Assembly: GCF_024594815.1 (NCBI RefSeq)
Contig: NZ_JANJOU010000029.1
Span: forward strand, 1-64,000
Length of the DNA stretch: 64,000 nt
Direction: 5' to 3'
Source of the DNA: Roseomonas populi
GTDB lineage: Bacteria > Pseudomonadota > Alphaproteobacteria > Acetobacterales > Acetobacteraceae
Position 1 is the stretch's first letter. Each line of letters starts with the position of its first letter. Below, one piece after another: positions 1 to 7,652 of this stretch. Below the pieces are notes generated by a model that worked only from the letters and a program-made list of their open reading frames with translations, was not told the origin of the DNA and did no database searches. Position numbers and translations under genes: made by a program.

Positions 1-1017
1 TTCACAACAGCGGCCGACTTCACGCGCGACCCCACCTTCTCCCTGGAAGCGCCCGGCAGCAGCGGAACCGTCATCCCGCCCATCACCGAAATCCCAGCCC
101 ATCCCGGAACCACGCCTGCAGATCCCGTGACCCTGCCAAGCGATCCCGTGACCACGCCGGAGCATCCGACGGCGCCGAGCGACCCCGCCGAAGGGCCGGC
201 GACGCCCCTGCCGCCGGAAACGGCGAAAGGCGTGCCTCTCTCGATCACCCTCGGGGCGGAGAGCTGGAACGGAAACCCGTTCGCGAAGGTGATGGTGGAC
301 GGGGCCGTGGCGTTCAGCGGCGAGATTGCCGCTAGCCACGCCTCGGGCGGTATCGCGATGGTCCTCGGCACCGTGGACCCGGAGCAGGCGCACACGGTGA
401 CGGTGGAGTTCACCAATGACGCCTGGGGCGGTTCAGCCGCGACCGATCGCAACCTTTACGTCGAGGACATCCGGCTCGGTGAGGTTTCGTCCGGGCAGGA
501 CGGTGCGCTGCTGGAGGATGGCCTGCTGACGTTTCAGCTCCGCGGGACGGCTCCGGCATCCGATCACGCGCCCGTTGCCGCGACCGATCAGCACCCGATC
601 GAGATCGGCATCTCCGGCGACGCCTGGGGCGGCAGCCCGCGCTACGACGTACTGCTCGACGGCTCGAAGGTGATCTCGGGCCGGGAGGCAACGGCGGCGC
701 ATGGCGCGGGGGCGGCCGAGACGATCGGGATCGGCGCAGACCTCTCGCCGGGCGACCACGTGCTGACGGTTCGCTTCCTGAACGATGCGTCGGGAGGATC
801 GGCCGCGGCAGATCGCAACCTGTACGTGGACTCCGTAGTGGTGAACGGCACGGACATCCACCAGCAGGCTGTCCTGACGACCAACGGGGACGCCGTCTTC
901 CACTTCAGCACGGCCGGGGAAGCCGCTGCGGTGGTCGATGCCGCCATCGCGGCGGTTGACCACGCGATCCAGCCGGTTGTGACCGATCTGGGCTCCAGCT
1001 CCATCTGGTTGGGCTGA
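1..1017 (+). CDS. Secreted carbohydrate-binding protein with two CBM60-like repeats (5' end outside window)
   Basis: The reading frame is open from base 1, so the true start lies upstream and only the C-terminal 338 residues are visible. They begin with the end of an unknown domain, pass through a Pro/Thr/Asp-rich linker with DPVT repeats, and end in two copies of a domain of about 100 residues. Both copies share a core of the form E/RF-x-ND-A-x-GGSAA-x-DRNLYV. This resembles the Ca-dependent xylan-binding module family (CBM60). The family binds polysaccharide outside the cell; here the N-terminal part, which may carry a catalytic domain, is not visible. The gene converges on the PEP-CTERM VWA gene across a strong hairpin. 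Role in binding the locally made polysaccharide is inference. Confidence 0.7.
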   Translation, partial: FTTAADFTRDPTFSLEAPGSSGTVIPPITEIPAHPGTTPADPVTLPSDPVTTPEHPTAPSDPAEGPATPLPPETAKGVPLSITLGAESWNGNPFAKVMVDGAVAFSGEIAASHASGGIAMVLGTVDPEQAHTVTVEFTNDAWGGSAATDRNLYVEDIRLGEVSSGQDGALLEDGLLTFQLRGTAPASDHAPVAATDQHPIEIGISGDAWGGSPRYDVLLDGSKVISGREATAAHGAGAAETIGIGADLSPGDHVLTVRFLNDASGGSAAADRNLYVDSVVVNGTDIHQQAVLTTNGDAVFHFSTAGEAAAVVDAAIAAVDHAIQPVVTDLGSSSIWLG

Positions 1018-1042
1018 GGGCCGTTCTTCCTCTCAGGGGAAA

Positions 1043-1079
1043 ATCGGGCGTGCGGGGCGGGCTGCCCCGCACGCCCGAT
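1043..1079. terminator. Bidirectional hairpin terminator between convergent genes
   Basis: A perfect 16-bp inverted repeat (left arm 1043-1058, right arm 1064-1079) with a 5-base loop lies in the 66-bp gap between two convergent genes. On the minus strand the stem is followed by TTTT, so it looks like an intrinsic terminator for the VWA gene and may also stop the plus-strand gene. Confidence 0.85.
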
Positions 1080-1083
1080 CAGG

Positions 1084-1881
1084 TCAGGCCTGGGCGGAAG
1101 GAGCGCCGGCCGAACGGCGCCGGCGAATCAGGCCGACCGCCGCGAGGCCGACACCGAAGATCGCCAGCGAGGCCGGCTCCGGCACGGGAACCGGGGTGAT
1201 CTCGCGAACCAGCTTCTGCCGGATGGCGGTGGCGAAGTCGTTGAAGCTGTTCGCGACCTGCAGGAAGCCGCCGCCGCCGACGATGCTGTTCTGGTAGAAG
1301 GACTGCACGCCGGCCTCGCCGAGGATCACCAGGCCGTTGATGGTGTCCACGCCGGACGCAAGCGCGGCGTTCCGCGCGGCGGCGGTGTTGATACCCTCGT
1401 TCGCGGCGCCGTCGCCGGAAACGTCGATGACCTGGCGCGGCGCCTCGAAGTTGTTGCTGGCGAAGAGCGGCGCCGCGAAGGCGAGCGCGTTGCCGGGTGC
1501 CGTGTTGCCGGAGAAGGCCCGGCTGACGTTGCTGATCTGCGTCGCGAAAGCGTTGGCCGAGGCGACGCTGTTGATCAGCGTGTAGCCAATGGACTGGGTG
1601 GCCTGACCGGCGCCGGACCACTGGATGAAGTTCACGGCGATCGAGCCGCCAACGCTGGACAGGATGGCGTTCTGGACGGCGGCGCTGCGGAAGGCCTGCA
1701 CGTAGCCGTTCTTCTGCAGGTTGTACTCGGTGGTGTCGACGCTGCCGGAGACGTCGATCAGCAGCGACAGCTCCAGCCCAACCGGAATCGCCTGCGCCTG
1801 GCCCGCGACGGCGAAGGGCGAGACGGCGGCAGCGACGATGGCAAGGCCGCGCAGGGAGGCGCGCAGGCGGGGTACCAGCAT
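1084..1881 (-). CDS. DUF1194/VWA-domain protein with C-terminal PEP-CTERM sorting signal
   Basis: A 265-residue exported protein. Residues 1-31 form a signal peptide ending AQA. A VWA fold follows with the metal-ion-dependent adhesion site DVSGSVD (about residues 43-49), fitting DUF1194. The tail has VPEPASLAIFGVG, a hydrophobic stretch and RRRRS, the classic tripartite PEP-CTERM signal that exosortase XrtA recognises. XrtA itself is encoded about 4.3 kb away, so this is a likely substrate, and the only PEP-CTERM protein I find in the window. I chose the ATG at 1881 because it has GGAG eight bases upstream and starts the signal peptide; a longer frame to 2178 overlaps the next gene and lacks support. 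A sigma-54 promoter lies just upstream (1937-1952). Function is probably adhesion or matrix association (inference). Confidence 0.88.
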   Translation of the reverse strand: MLVPRLRASLRGLAIVAAAVSPFAVAGQAQAIPVGLELSLLIDVSGSVDTTEYNLQKNGYVQAFRSAAVQNAILSSVGGSIAVNFIQWSGAGQATQSIGYTLINSVASANAFATQISNVSRAFSGNTAPGNALAFAAPLFASNNFEAPRQVIDVSGDGAANEGINTAAARNAALASGVDTINGLVILGEAGVQSFYQNSIVGGGGFLQVANSFNDFATAIRQKLVREITPVPVPEPASLAIFGVGLAAVGLIRRRRSAGAPSAQA

Positions 1882-1936
1882 GGGTAATCTCCAGATCTGA
1901 AGCCGGCCAGGATCGACCGGGCTTCCAGACCGCTTG

Positions 1937-1952
1937 CGCAACGTCCGTGCCA
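1937..1952 (-). promoter_or_regulatory. Sigma-54 (-24/-12) promoter of the PEP-CTERM VWA gene
   Basis: On the minus strand the sequence reads TGGCACGGACGTTGCG, matching the sigma-54 consensus TGGCACG-N4-TTGC at every conserved position (GG and GC separated by 10). The start site would fall near 1926, giving a leader of about 45 bases before the ATG at 1881. The window encodes a sigma-54 activator (PrsR, GAFTGA motif), the expected regulator of PEP-CTERM genes. Confidence 0.85.
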
Positions 1953-2062
1953 ATCCGTTTCCCGTCGTACTTACAATATCTTGTGTGCGGTTCGGTGCTC
2001 GACAGGGGCGCTGCCGTAAAAGTCGCCGACGAGCTGTGTGCGTGCCCTTGCGAGCGCGGGAC

Positions 2063-4390
2063 CTACCGCTTGGACACTTTGCGGGCGGCTTCGATTGCCA
2101 GCCCCAGGATGTTTGCCAGGGTCTCCAGAAAGGAGATCTGGCCCGGCGCGAAGCTGCCTCCCGCGGTGTCGTCAACACCCAGCACGCCGAACTGGGGGCC
2201 GCTACCGGGGATCAGCACATCGATGCTGCGCCGCACGCCGTATTCCAGCAGGAAAGGCGGCAGCGCGATGCGTCCTTCGCCGGGCGGACGGGGGTAGATG
2301 GCGGGCCGCCCCCCGGTGAAGGCCTGGCTGGCCGGGAAGCGCGGATCGAGGGGAAAGTAGATCTGCGCACTCCCCTCGACCTGCCACCCCACCTTCTCGC
2401 AGAGCAGAAGCGTGCCGGTGCCCGTCTCGTACCTCATGATCCTGGCGAAGGGCACTTCGCAGCCGTCAGCCGCGAGTTGCGCGGCCTCCTGGCTCAGCAC
2501 CGCGATATCCTTGTTGCGCAAGGCGAAGCGGCTGAAGGCGGTCAGCATGCCCTGTTGCCGGAGATTGCTGCCCTGCGCAGCGGCGGGGCTCGTGGCTGCG
2601 GGCCGGGATGGTCCGACCGGGGAGGGCTGGGCGTCGGCCGGCCTTGGCAATGCCCGCCTCGCACTCCCCACCTCGCGGGGAGCCGCTTTGTCGGGCCGCA
2701 CCGGGTTGAGAGGCTGCTCCGTGCCGGAAGCGTCGAACTGGTAGGCCTTGAAGCGTTGCCAACCTTCGATCAGCGCTTCGAACTGCTCGTCCTGCGCGGC
2801 CCGCTCCCGGCGCAGCTTCTGCATCTGCTCACGCAGAGCGAGGACCGGATGACCTTCCGCGAGATTCGCGCCCGTCTCGATCGCCCGGAGGAAGGACGCC
2901 GCTTTCGTCGGGTCGTCCCGCTCGATGACATAGGCTGCGTAGCCCATGACGGAGGCCCGGCCGTAGTCGATCATCCGCCGGCCGAAGCTGCGCAGGACGA
3001 GCAGCCGCGGGTGCCTGTCCAGGATCTGCTGGATCTCCGCCGGCGTTGCCTTCTTCGCCCGCACGGCCGAGCTCCGATGCTCGCGCCGCCAGAGGAGATT
3101 GGCCATGGCAGCGGCCAGGGCCGCATCCCCGAAGGACCCGAGCGGGTGGCGCATCGCGGATTTGCGGTGGGTGTAGTGATCATAGGTTCCGCGGGCCTCT
3201 TCCGGGAGACCGCGCACCACCAGGACGGGGACCTCGGCCTTCGCGGCCACCACGGCCTTGAGCCGGCGGCACCCGTCGAGCAGCCGGCCTGTCTTCAAGA
3301 GGCATATGGGCTGCGCGTTGAACTTCCATCGGCCTGTGGCGATGTCGCGGGCTATGGCGTCGACATCGTTGCGCGATGGGGCGGAGCTGCTGTCGCCTTT
3401 CTCAAGGTGGCGGGCGGCCTTCGCCGGGTCGATCACCTCGACCTGCAGTGTGACGCCCAAGGTATGAGAGGGCATGGCCGGAGAGGCAGGCACCGCTTCG
3501 GCGGCGGCCGTTGCGAGGCCTGGATATCCTTCCAGCCGGGGAAAGGGTTCCGAGGTCGGGTCGGAGCCGCCGGCCCACACGATCCTGCGCGGCCGCTCAT
3601 AGCGCAGCATGGCGTTCATCGCCTTGATCGAGAGCGCCAGCAGCCCCAGGCGATGCGCCGGACTCGCCGTGTCGGTCGGCAGGCGGTCGATCTCGGCCCG
3701 GAGAACGGCACCGGGCTCGCTGGAATCGAAGCGATCGGGGTGCCGCAGGGCTTCCAGCAACCTCATCGTCAGCGACCAGTCCACCTGGCGCCCCATGTAG
3801 AGGATGACCGAGCGGACGGGCTCGGGGAGGGGTGAGTTCTCCATGGCCAGACTGGCCGAAACCGCCACCTGGATGCCGGGATTGGCGCGAAGCGCGGCCT
3901 CCATTCGCCCCCAGTCCGGCGCGGCTTCAGGGCCGGCGAGGAGAGTGCCTTCGTCGTAACGGATCAGCCGCTCGGTCAGAGCAGCTTGCGCGCGCGCATG
4001 GGGAACTCCGCGCGCTGCCAGCACAGCCGCGAAGGGGCGGCGGCGGCGCTGGTCGATGGTAGGAAGCACCTCGTCATCCAGGCCCCGCGCTACCACGGCC
4101 GTGAGTGGGACATCCGCTGCGACGCAGGCGGCGACGCGTTGAACGCCGTCCAGCAGCACACCAGACCGCGAGACGATGATGGAGGCACCGTTGAAGGCCC
4201 AGCGCCCGGTCACCATGGCCAGCCGGTACATCTCCACGGCCGAGGTGTTCAGGCGCGCTCCCGTGCGGCGCCTGGCCAGGAGATCGCCCGCTTGCTGAGG
4301 GGTGAGGACTTCGACGCTGATGCTGACCGGCCCATACGTCAAAGGCTCGGGCACGTAAGGATGCTCCTCATCTGGCGGCCGGTTACTCAT
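2063..4390 (-). CDS. Double ParB-like domain protein with C-terminal GAF domain
   Basis: A 775-residue soluble protein with no signal peptide. Two related ParB N-terminal-like segments are visible: one around residues 20-150 with TGRWAFNG and LLDGVQR (near residue 80), and a second around 310-450 with TGRWKFNA and LLDGCRR (near residue 373). They resemble phage and plasmid ParB/DGQHR-like folds that bind nucleotide or DNA. An Ala/Pro-rich linker leads to a GAF domain (about 617-770) that would bind a small ligand. No HTH or Walker partner (ParA) is adjacent. The ATG at 4390 has GAGGGG about ten bases upstream. I do not recognise this full architecture, and the function is unknown; ligand-controlled DNA or nucleotide binding is a guess. 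Confidence 0.75.
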   Translation of the reverse strand: MSNRPPDEEHPYVPEPLTYGPVSISVEVLTPQQAGDLLARRRTGARLNTSAVEMYRLAMVTGRWAFNGASIIVSRSGVLLDGVQRVAACVAADVPLTAVVARGLDDEVLPTIDQRRRRPFAAVLAARGVPHARAQAALTERLIRYDEGTLLAGPEAAPDWGRMEAALRANPGIQVAVSASLAMENSPLPEPVRSVILYMGRQVDWSLTMRLLEALRHPDRFDSSEPGAVLRAEIDRLPTDTASPAHRLGLLALSIKAMNAMLRYERPRRIVWAGGSDPTSEPFPRLEGYPGLATAAAEAVPASPAMPSHTLGVTLQVEVIDPAKAARHLEKGDSSSAPSRNDVDAIARDIATGRWKFNAQPICLLKTGRLLDGCRRLKAVVAAKAEVPVLVVRGLPEEARGTYDHYTHRKSAMRHPLGSFGDAALAAAMANLLWRREHRSSAVRAKKATPAEIQQILDRHPRLLVLRSFGRRMIDYGRASVMGYAAYVIERDDPTKAASFLRAIETGANLAEGHPVLALREQMQKLRRERAAQDEQFEALIEGWQRFKAYQFDASGTEQPLNPVRPDKAAPREVGSARRALPRPADAQPSPVGPSRPAATSPAAAQGSNLRQQGMLTAFSRFALRNKDIAVLSQEAAQLAADGCEVPFARIMRYETGTGTLLLCEKVGWQVEGSAQIYFPLDPRFPASQAFTGGRPAIYPRPPGEGRIALPPFLLEYGVRRSIDVLIPGSGPQFGVLGVDDTAGGSFAPGQISFLETLANILGLAIEAARKVSKR

Positions 4391-5567
4391 CAGTAAACAC
4401 GCCCCTCACAGGCGCGCGTGCTGGAAGGCGCGCAGACCGGCAGCTGGATCGATCGGGAGACACATCTCAAGGAACATGGGCGCTCCTCATTCGTTTCGAA
4501 TAGTATACATAAAAGAGCGCCGAAGTCACGGCGTTTTCCCATGCTGCTCGTCCGCGGGCCAAGCGTCTCAGCCCGGTGCAACGCTGGCGGAGGCGATCGT
4601 CCGCTCGGCGACTTTCGTGTGGGCATCGGCATTCCCTGGAGCTTCGCCGCGCCGGCCGATCCGCCTCGCCATGGACACTCTGTCAGATACTCCGCTTCGG
4701 ATCGCCCGCAACATCATCGCGCGTAACACAATGTGCTCGCCTGCGCGGCGCCCCCATAAACCAGTGCAGAAACGCACGTTCAACACGCCTGCTGATCGGT
4801 TCTGTGGCGGGGCCATGCACGCCATGAGCACTGCTGGCCTCCCTCCCGGTTATTGCCGCAATGGGGCTCTCAGCCCTGTCCTACGGGTTGATGCCCTCCT
4901 CTCCGGAGTTCATCGGGTCCACGACAAGGCGGAAAGGGCAGCGACGTCGGGACAACGCACCTATATGGCGAAGGTATTCGGCCCCGGTCGCTCTCCCGTA
5001 GGCGAGACACCGGCCTGCTTCTTAGGTGGCGTGTGTCTCCGCCGTCTGCGTGCGAACCATTTTTTAAAAGTAACGTGTCATACCTAGGATGCTGGATTCG
5101 TCTCTGGACCTGCCAATCTGCTCACGGGTGCAGGAGGGAAGAGGGATTTTTCGCAACGCCGTCTTCACGATTCCGTGAAGAGTACCTTGACGTTGCTGAG
5201 CTTGCCGCCAGGCCAATTCGTTGACAAACCGGCTCGTTCTGTAAAGCTTTCGAAGTAAAGTGAAGTATTCACGTGGATTTTTAATGGAAGTAAATTTCTT
5301 AGCAATTGGCTCTCAGAAAATTGGTGGCCAACCAGGGGAAAAGTGCGGCCTATATTATCTTGAGATAATGACAGTAACATCCATCGCCACGATCTGGACA
5401 CGTTTCGTTCCTAATCTCGAGCCTCTCCCCTCCCTCATTTCGCAAGCTGGCATGCAAAGTTGCTTTGCGGTTAGGGACACTGGTTGTTTCTTGTGGGTCC
5501 GCGTTGCGCAGTATCGGCGGCCAATCAGGCCAGCGAATTCGGGCCAACAGGAGGAGGAGGGTCACCA
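4391..5567. other. 1.2 kb intergenic region, AT-richer than its surroundings
   Basis: This divergent gap separates the ParB-GAF gene and the XRE regulator. It has open frames on both strands, but none shows a recognisable domain or a good ribosome site, and composition is visibly more AT-rich, mainly from 5040 to 5400. Contents worth noting: a TATACT hexamer on the minus strand at 4502-4507 that could be a -10 box for the ParB-GAF gene; TTGACA at 5221-5226 on the plus strand; GTAAATTTCTTAGC at 5290-5303, which recurs upstream of the EPS operons; and a palindrome at 5354-5369. No RNA gene was recognised. Confidence 0.6.
5354..5369. promoter_or_regulatory. Inverted repeat, possible operator upstream of the XRE gene
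   Basis: ATTATCT-TG-AGATAAT is a 7-bp perfect inverted repeat with a 2-base centre, about 200 bases before the XRE regulator start, in an AT-rich stretch. XRE proteins bind short palindromes of this kind, so autoregulation is possible, but binding is inferred only. Confidence 0.35.
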
Positions 5568-6140
5568 ATGGGCAATAGTTCCATCCATCCGAGCGATACA
5601 TCCACGCGGAACGTCGTGGACCTGCCGACACCGTCCGGCGCTGGCATCATGGCCAGGATCGCCGAGCAGGAGGACCGTGCAGGCCGGCTGACGCAGAGCC
5701 TCGAAATCCAGCGGCGGCGCGACCTGATGGGTACCAACCAGCGTTCCCCGACATCGTCGGACTCCGCCGTGGGCCGTGAGATTCGCGAGCTTCGCCGCGC
5801 CCAGGGACGCACGCAGAAGGAGCTGGCGAGGATGGTGGGCGTCACCGGCGCCCAGCTGCATCGCTACGAGACGGGGACCACGAGGATCGCGGCCAGCCGC
5901 CTCATCGCGATCGCGAACGCGCTGGACATCCGGCCGGACGTGCTGATCGCGGCCGGCTCCACCCGGGATGTCGCCGCACCTGTCATGCCGGCTTTCCCGG
6001 CCGACTCCGGCGACGACATCGTCGAGCTGATCCAGGCCTTCGGCTCGATCTCCGACCCGAAGCACCGCAGCGCGCTCGTCGCCGTCGCCAAGATGATGGC
6101 CGCGCAGTACAACCGCCACCCGTCCGGCCAGGCGGATTAG
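5568..6140 (+). CDS. XRE-family helix-turn-helix regulator
   Basis: A 190-residue protein. After an unstructured N-terminal 60 residues, residues about 67-130 form a Cro/C1-type HTH: REIRELRRAQGRTQKELARM, then VTGAQLHRYETGTTRIAASR, with the usual helix-2/helix-3 pattern and an LIAIANAL helix. The C-terminal part has a short helical segment (DDIVELIQAFGSISDPKHR) like that of the alphaproteobacterial regulators related to SinR. The ATG at 5568 has a very strong GGAGGAGGAGGG site; a longer in-frame start at 5484 has none. It lies 18 bp from the convergent xrtA gene, so a role in controlling polysaccharide genes is plausible but unproven. Confidence 0.85.
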   Translation: MGNSSIHPSDTSTRNVVDLPTPSGAGIMARIAEQEDRAGRLTQSLEIQRRRDLMGTNQRSPTSSDSAVGREIRELRRAQGRTQKELARMVGVTGAQLHRYETGTTRIAASRLIAIANALDIRPDVLIAAGSTRDVAAPVMPAFPADSGDDIVELIQAFGSISDPKHRSALVAVAKMMAAQYNRHPSGQAD

Positions 6141-6158
6141 TTGGGCCCGGCCCGCCCG

Positions 6159-7652
6159 TCAGGGTTGGCGGGACAGTTCCGCCGCCTGCCGCGCGGGCCC
6201 GGAGCCCTGCATCTCCAGCACGCGCCGGAGAAGGGCCCTGTCGCGAAGGCGCGACGCCCCATCCCTGCTTCCCGCCGGGCTTTCCACGGACACCACAGCG
6301 AGCACCGGCCCCTTTCCGCCGACCAGGCTGTTCCAGCCCTGCTCGGCCCGGCTGCGGATGCCGCCGCCCGCCGGCTGCCCATGAAGCCAGGAGGCGACGG
6401 CCACAAGGCGTGAGCCATCGGGCGATTGCCGCGCCCGCCACACCGCATCGCCGCTCGCCACGGAGAACGTCACGGCCTCGTCGTCCTCGCCGGCCAGCCG
6501 GTTGCCCTCGGCCGTCACGGCCGCCCAGGTGACGTGGGATGGGAAGAGCAGCAGCCGGCCGGAGATGACGAGATCTTGGCAGCGCAGCACCCCTGGGGCG
6601 GGGGCACTGCAGCCCTCCGGAGCCGTCAGCCGAGCCGCCACAGCAGCCGGGTGCCCATCGCCCCCCGGGCCCAGCGCCGCCACCAGCGCCGATGGGGCAG
6701 CGGCGACCGCCAGCTGCAGCCCGGCAACGCCGAGGAGGATGGCGGGGCGCGGCGGGGCTACTGTCGCGGCGGCAGGCGGTGGCAAGGTCTTGGCCGCGTC
6801 CTGCCGGAACGGCAAGCCCAGGAGCACGAGTAGCAGGATCACGACGCTGAAGAAGACCCAGCCGTAGATCAGGTGGTCCGCCGCCGCCGCCTCGGCACTG
6901 CCGAGATGATGGCCGAGCAGGACGATGCCCAGGGCCCGCAGGCCATTCGCCAGGATCGGCACGACCAGGGCCAGTGCGAGGACGGTGAGTCGCCGCGCGG
7001 GGCTGCGGAACATCACCAGCGCGTAGAGCGCGCCGAAGGCGAGCGAGGCGATGGTGAAGCGTAGCCCGGCGCAGGCCTCCGCGACCAGGAAGGTGCCGGA
7101 GGGGATCTCGATGACAAGATCATCGGCGAAGTGCGGGATACCCAGGAGCTGCAGCCCCGCCACGATCATCCAGGCCGTCACGCGCTGAAGGGCGGGCACG
7201 GCGAAGGCGCCGAAGGGGACAAGGAAGACGAGGTAGGCCAGCGGAGCCGCCATTGCCCGCCCGATCCGCCATCCCAGCACGGACAACGCCGCCAGCACCG
7301 TGAGGGCGAGGGCGGCCAGCTGGCGGCCCTCCATGATCCCGAGGCGCTCCGCGGCCAGCCAGGCCATGGCGGCGCCGAGGGCAGGGATAGCGAAGAGCGT
7401 GGTCGGCTGCGGGTAGAGGCCGGCGAGACGGGCGCGCCGCTCCCAGGCAAGCCAGGCGGCGAGCGGGAGGACGAGCCAGCAGTGGTTGTAGGCGGTGGAG
7501 CGGTCCCAGGTTTCCACCGCCGCTGCCACCTCCTGCGCGAAGAGCGTGCCGAGCGCGGCGAGCGAGGCGAGGAGCACGAGGAGCGCCGGCGCCCATCCCC
7601 GCGGGACCAGCCCCGCCACTGCCGCGGGCGGCGCCGTCCGGGTCGTGCTCAT
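6159..7652 (-). CDS. xrtA: Exosortase A (XrtA/EpsH) with EpsI-like C-terminal domain
   Basis: A 497-residue inner-membrane protease/transpeptidase that cleaves PEP-CTERM proteins. The first 290 residues are a bundle of about eight membrane helices carrying the exosortase residues: Cys194 in AEACAGLRF, Arg239 in ANGLRALG and His260 before LIYGWVFF. From about residue 300 a further membrane helix leads into a soluble domain resembling EpsI, which is fused to XrtA in many such systems. The start at 7652 overlaps the stop of the preceding glycosyltransferase by four bases (ATGA), so it is the last gene of the minus-strand EPS operon. Its nearest visible substrate is the VWA protein at 1084-1881. 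Confidence 0.93.
   Translation of the reverse strand: MSTTRTAPPAAVAGLVPRGWAPALLVLLASLAALGTLFAQEVAAAVETWDRSTAYNHCWLVLPLAAWLAWERRARLAGLYPQPTTLFAIPALGAAMAWLAAERLGIMEGRQLAALALTVLAALSVLGWRIGRAMAAPLAYLVFLVPFGAFAVPALQRVTAWMIVAGLQLLGIPHFADDLVIEIPSGTFLVAEACAGLRFTIASLAFGALYALVMFRSPARRLTVLALALVVPILANGLRALGIVLLGHHLGSAEAAAADHLIYGWVFFSVVILLLVLLGLPFRQDAAKTLPPPAAATVAPPRPAILLGVAGLQLAVAAAPSALVAALGPGGDGHPAAVAARLTAPEGCSAPAPGVLRCQDLVISGRLLLFPSHVTWAAVTAEGNRLAGEDDEAVTFSVASGDAVWRARQSPDGSRLVAVASWLHGQPAGGGIRSRAEQGWNSLVGGKGPVLAVVSVESPAGSRDGASRLRDRALLRRVLEMQGSGPARQAAELSRQP

Noticed and set aside
1934-3835. 633-residue plus-strand frame
   Set aside because: Antisense to the ParB-GAF gene, no recognisable fold, Arg/Gly-rich composition.
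4476-5087. 203-residue plus-strand frame in the AT-richer gap
   Set aside because: No ribosome site, no domain, irregular composition; kept only as part of the described intergenic region.
5497-5513. Sigma-54-like sequence TGGGTCCGCGTTGCG upstream of the XRE gene
   Set aside because: GG and GC are separated by nine bases instead of ten and the -24 box is poor.
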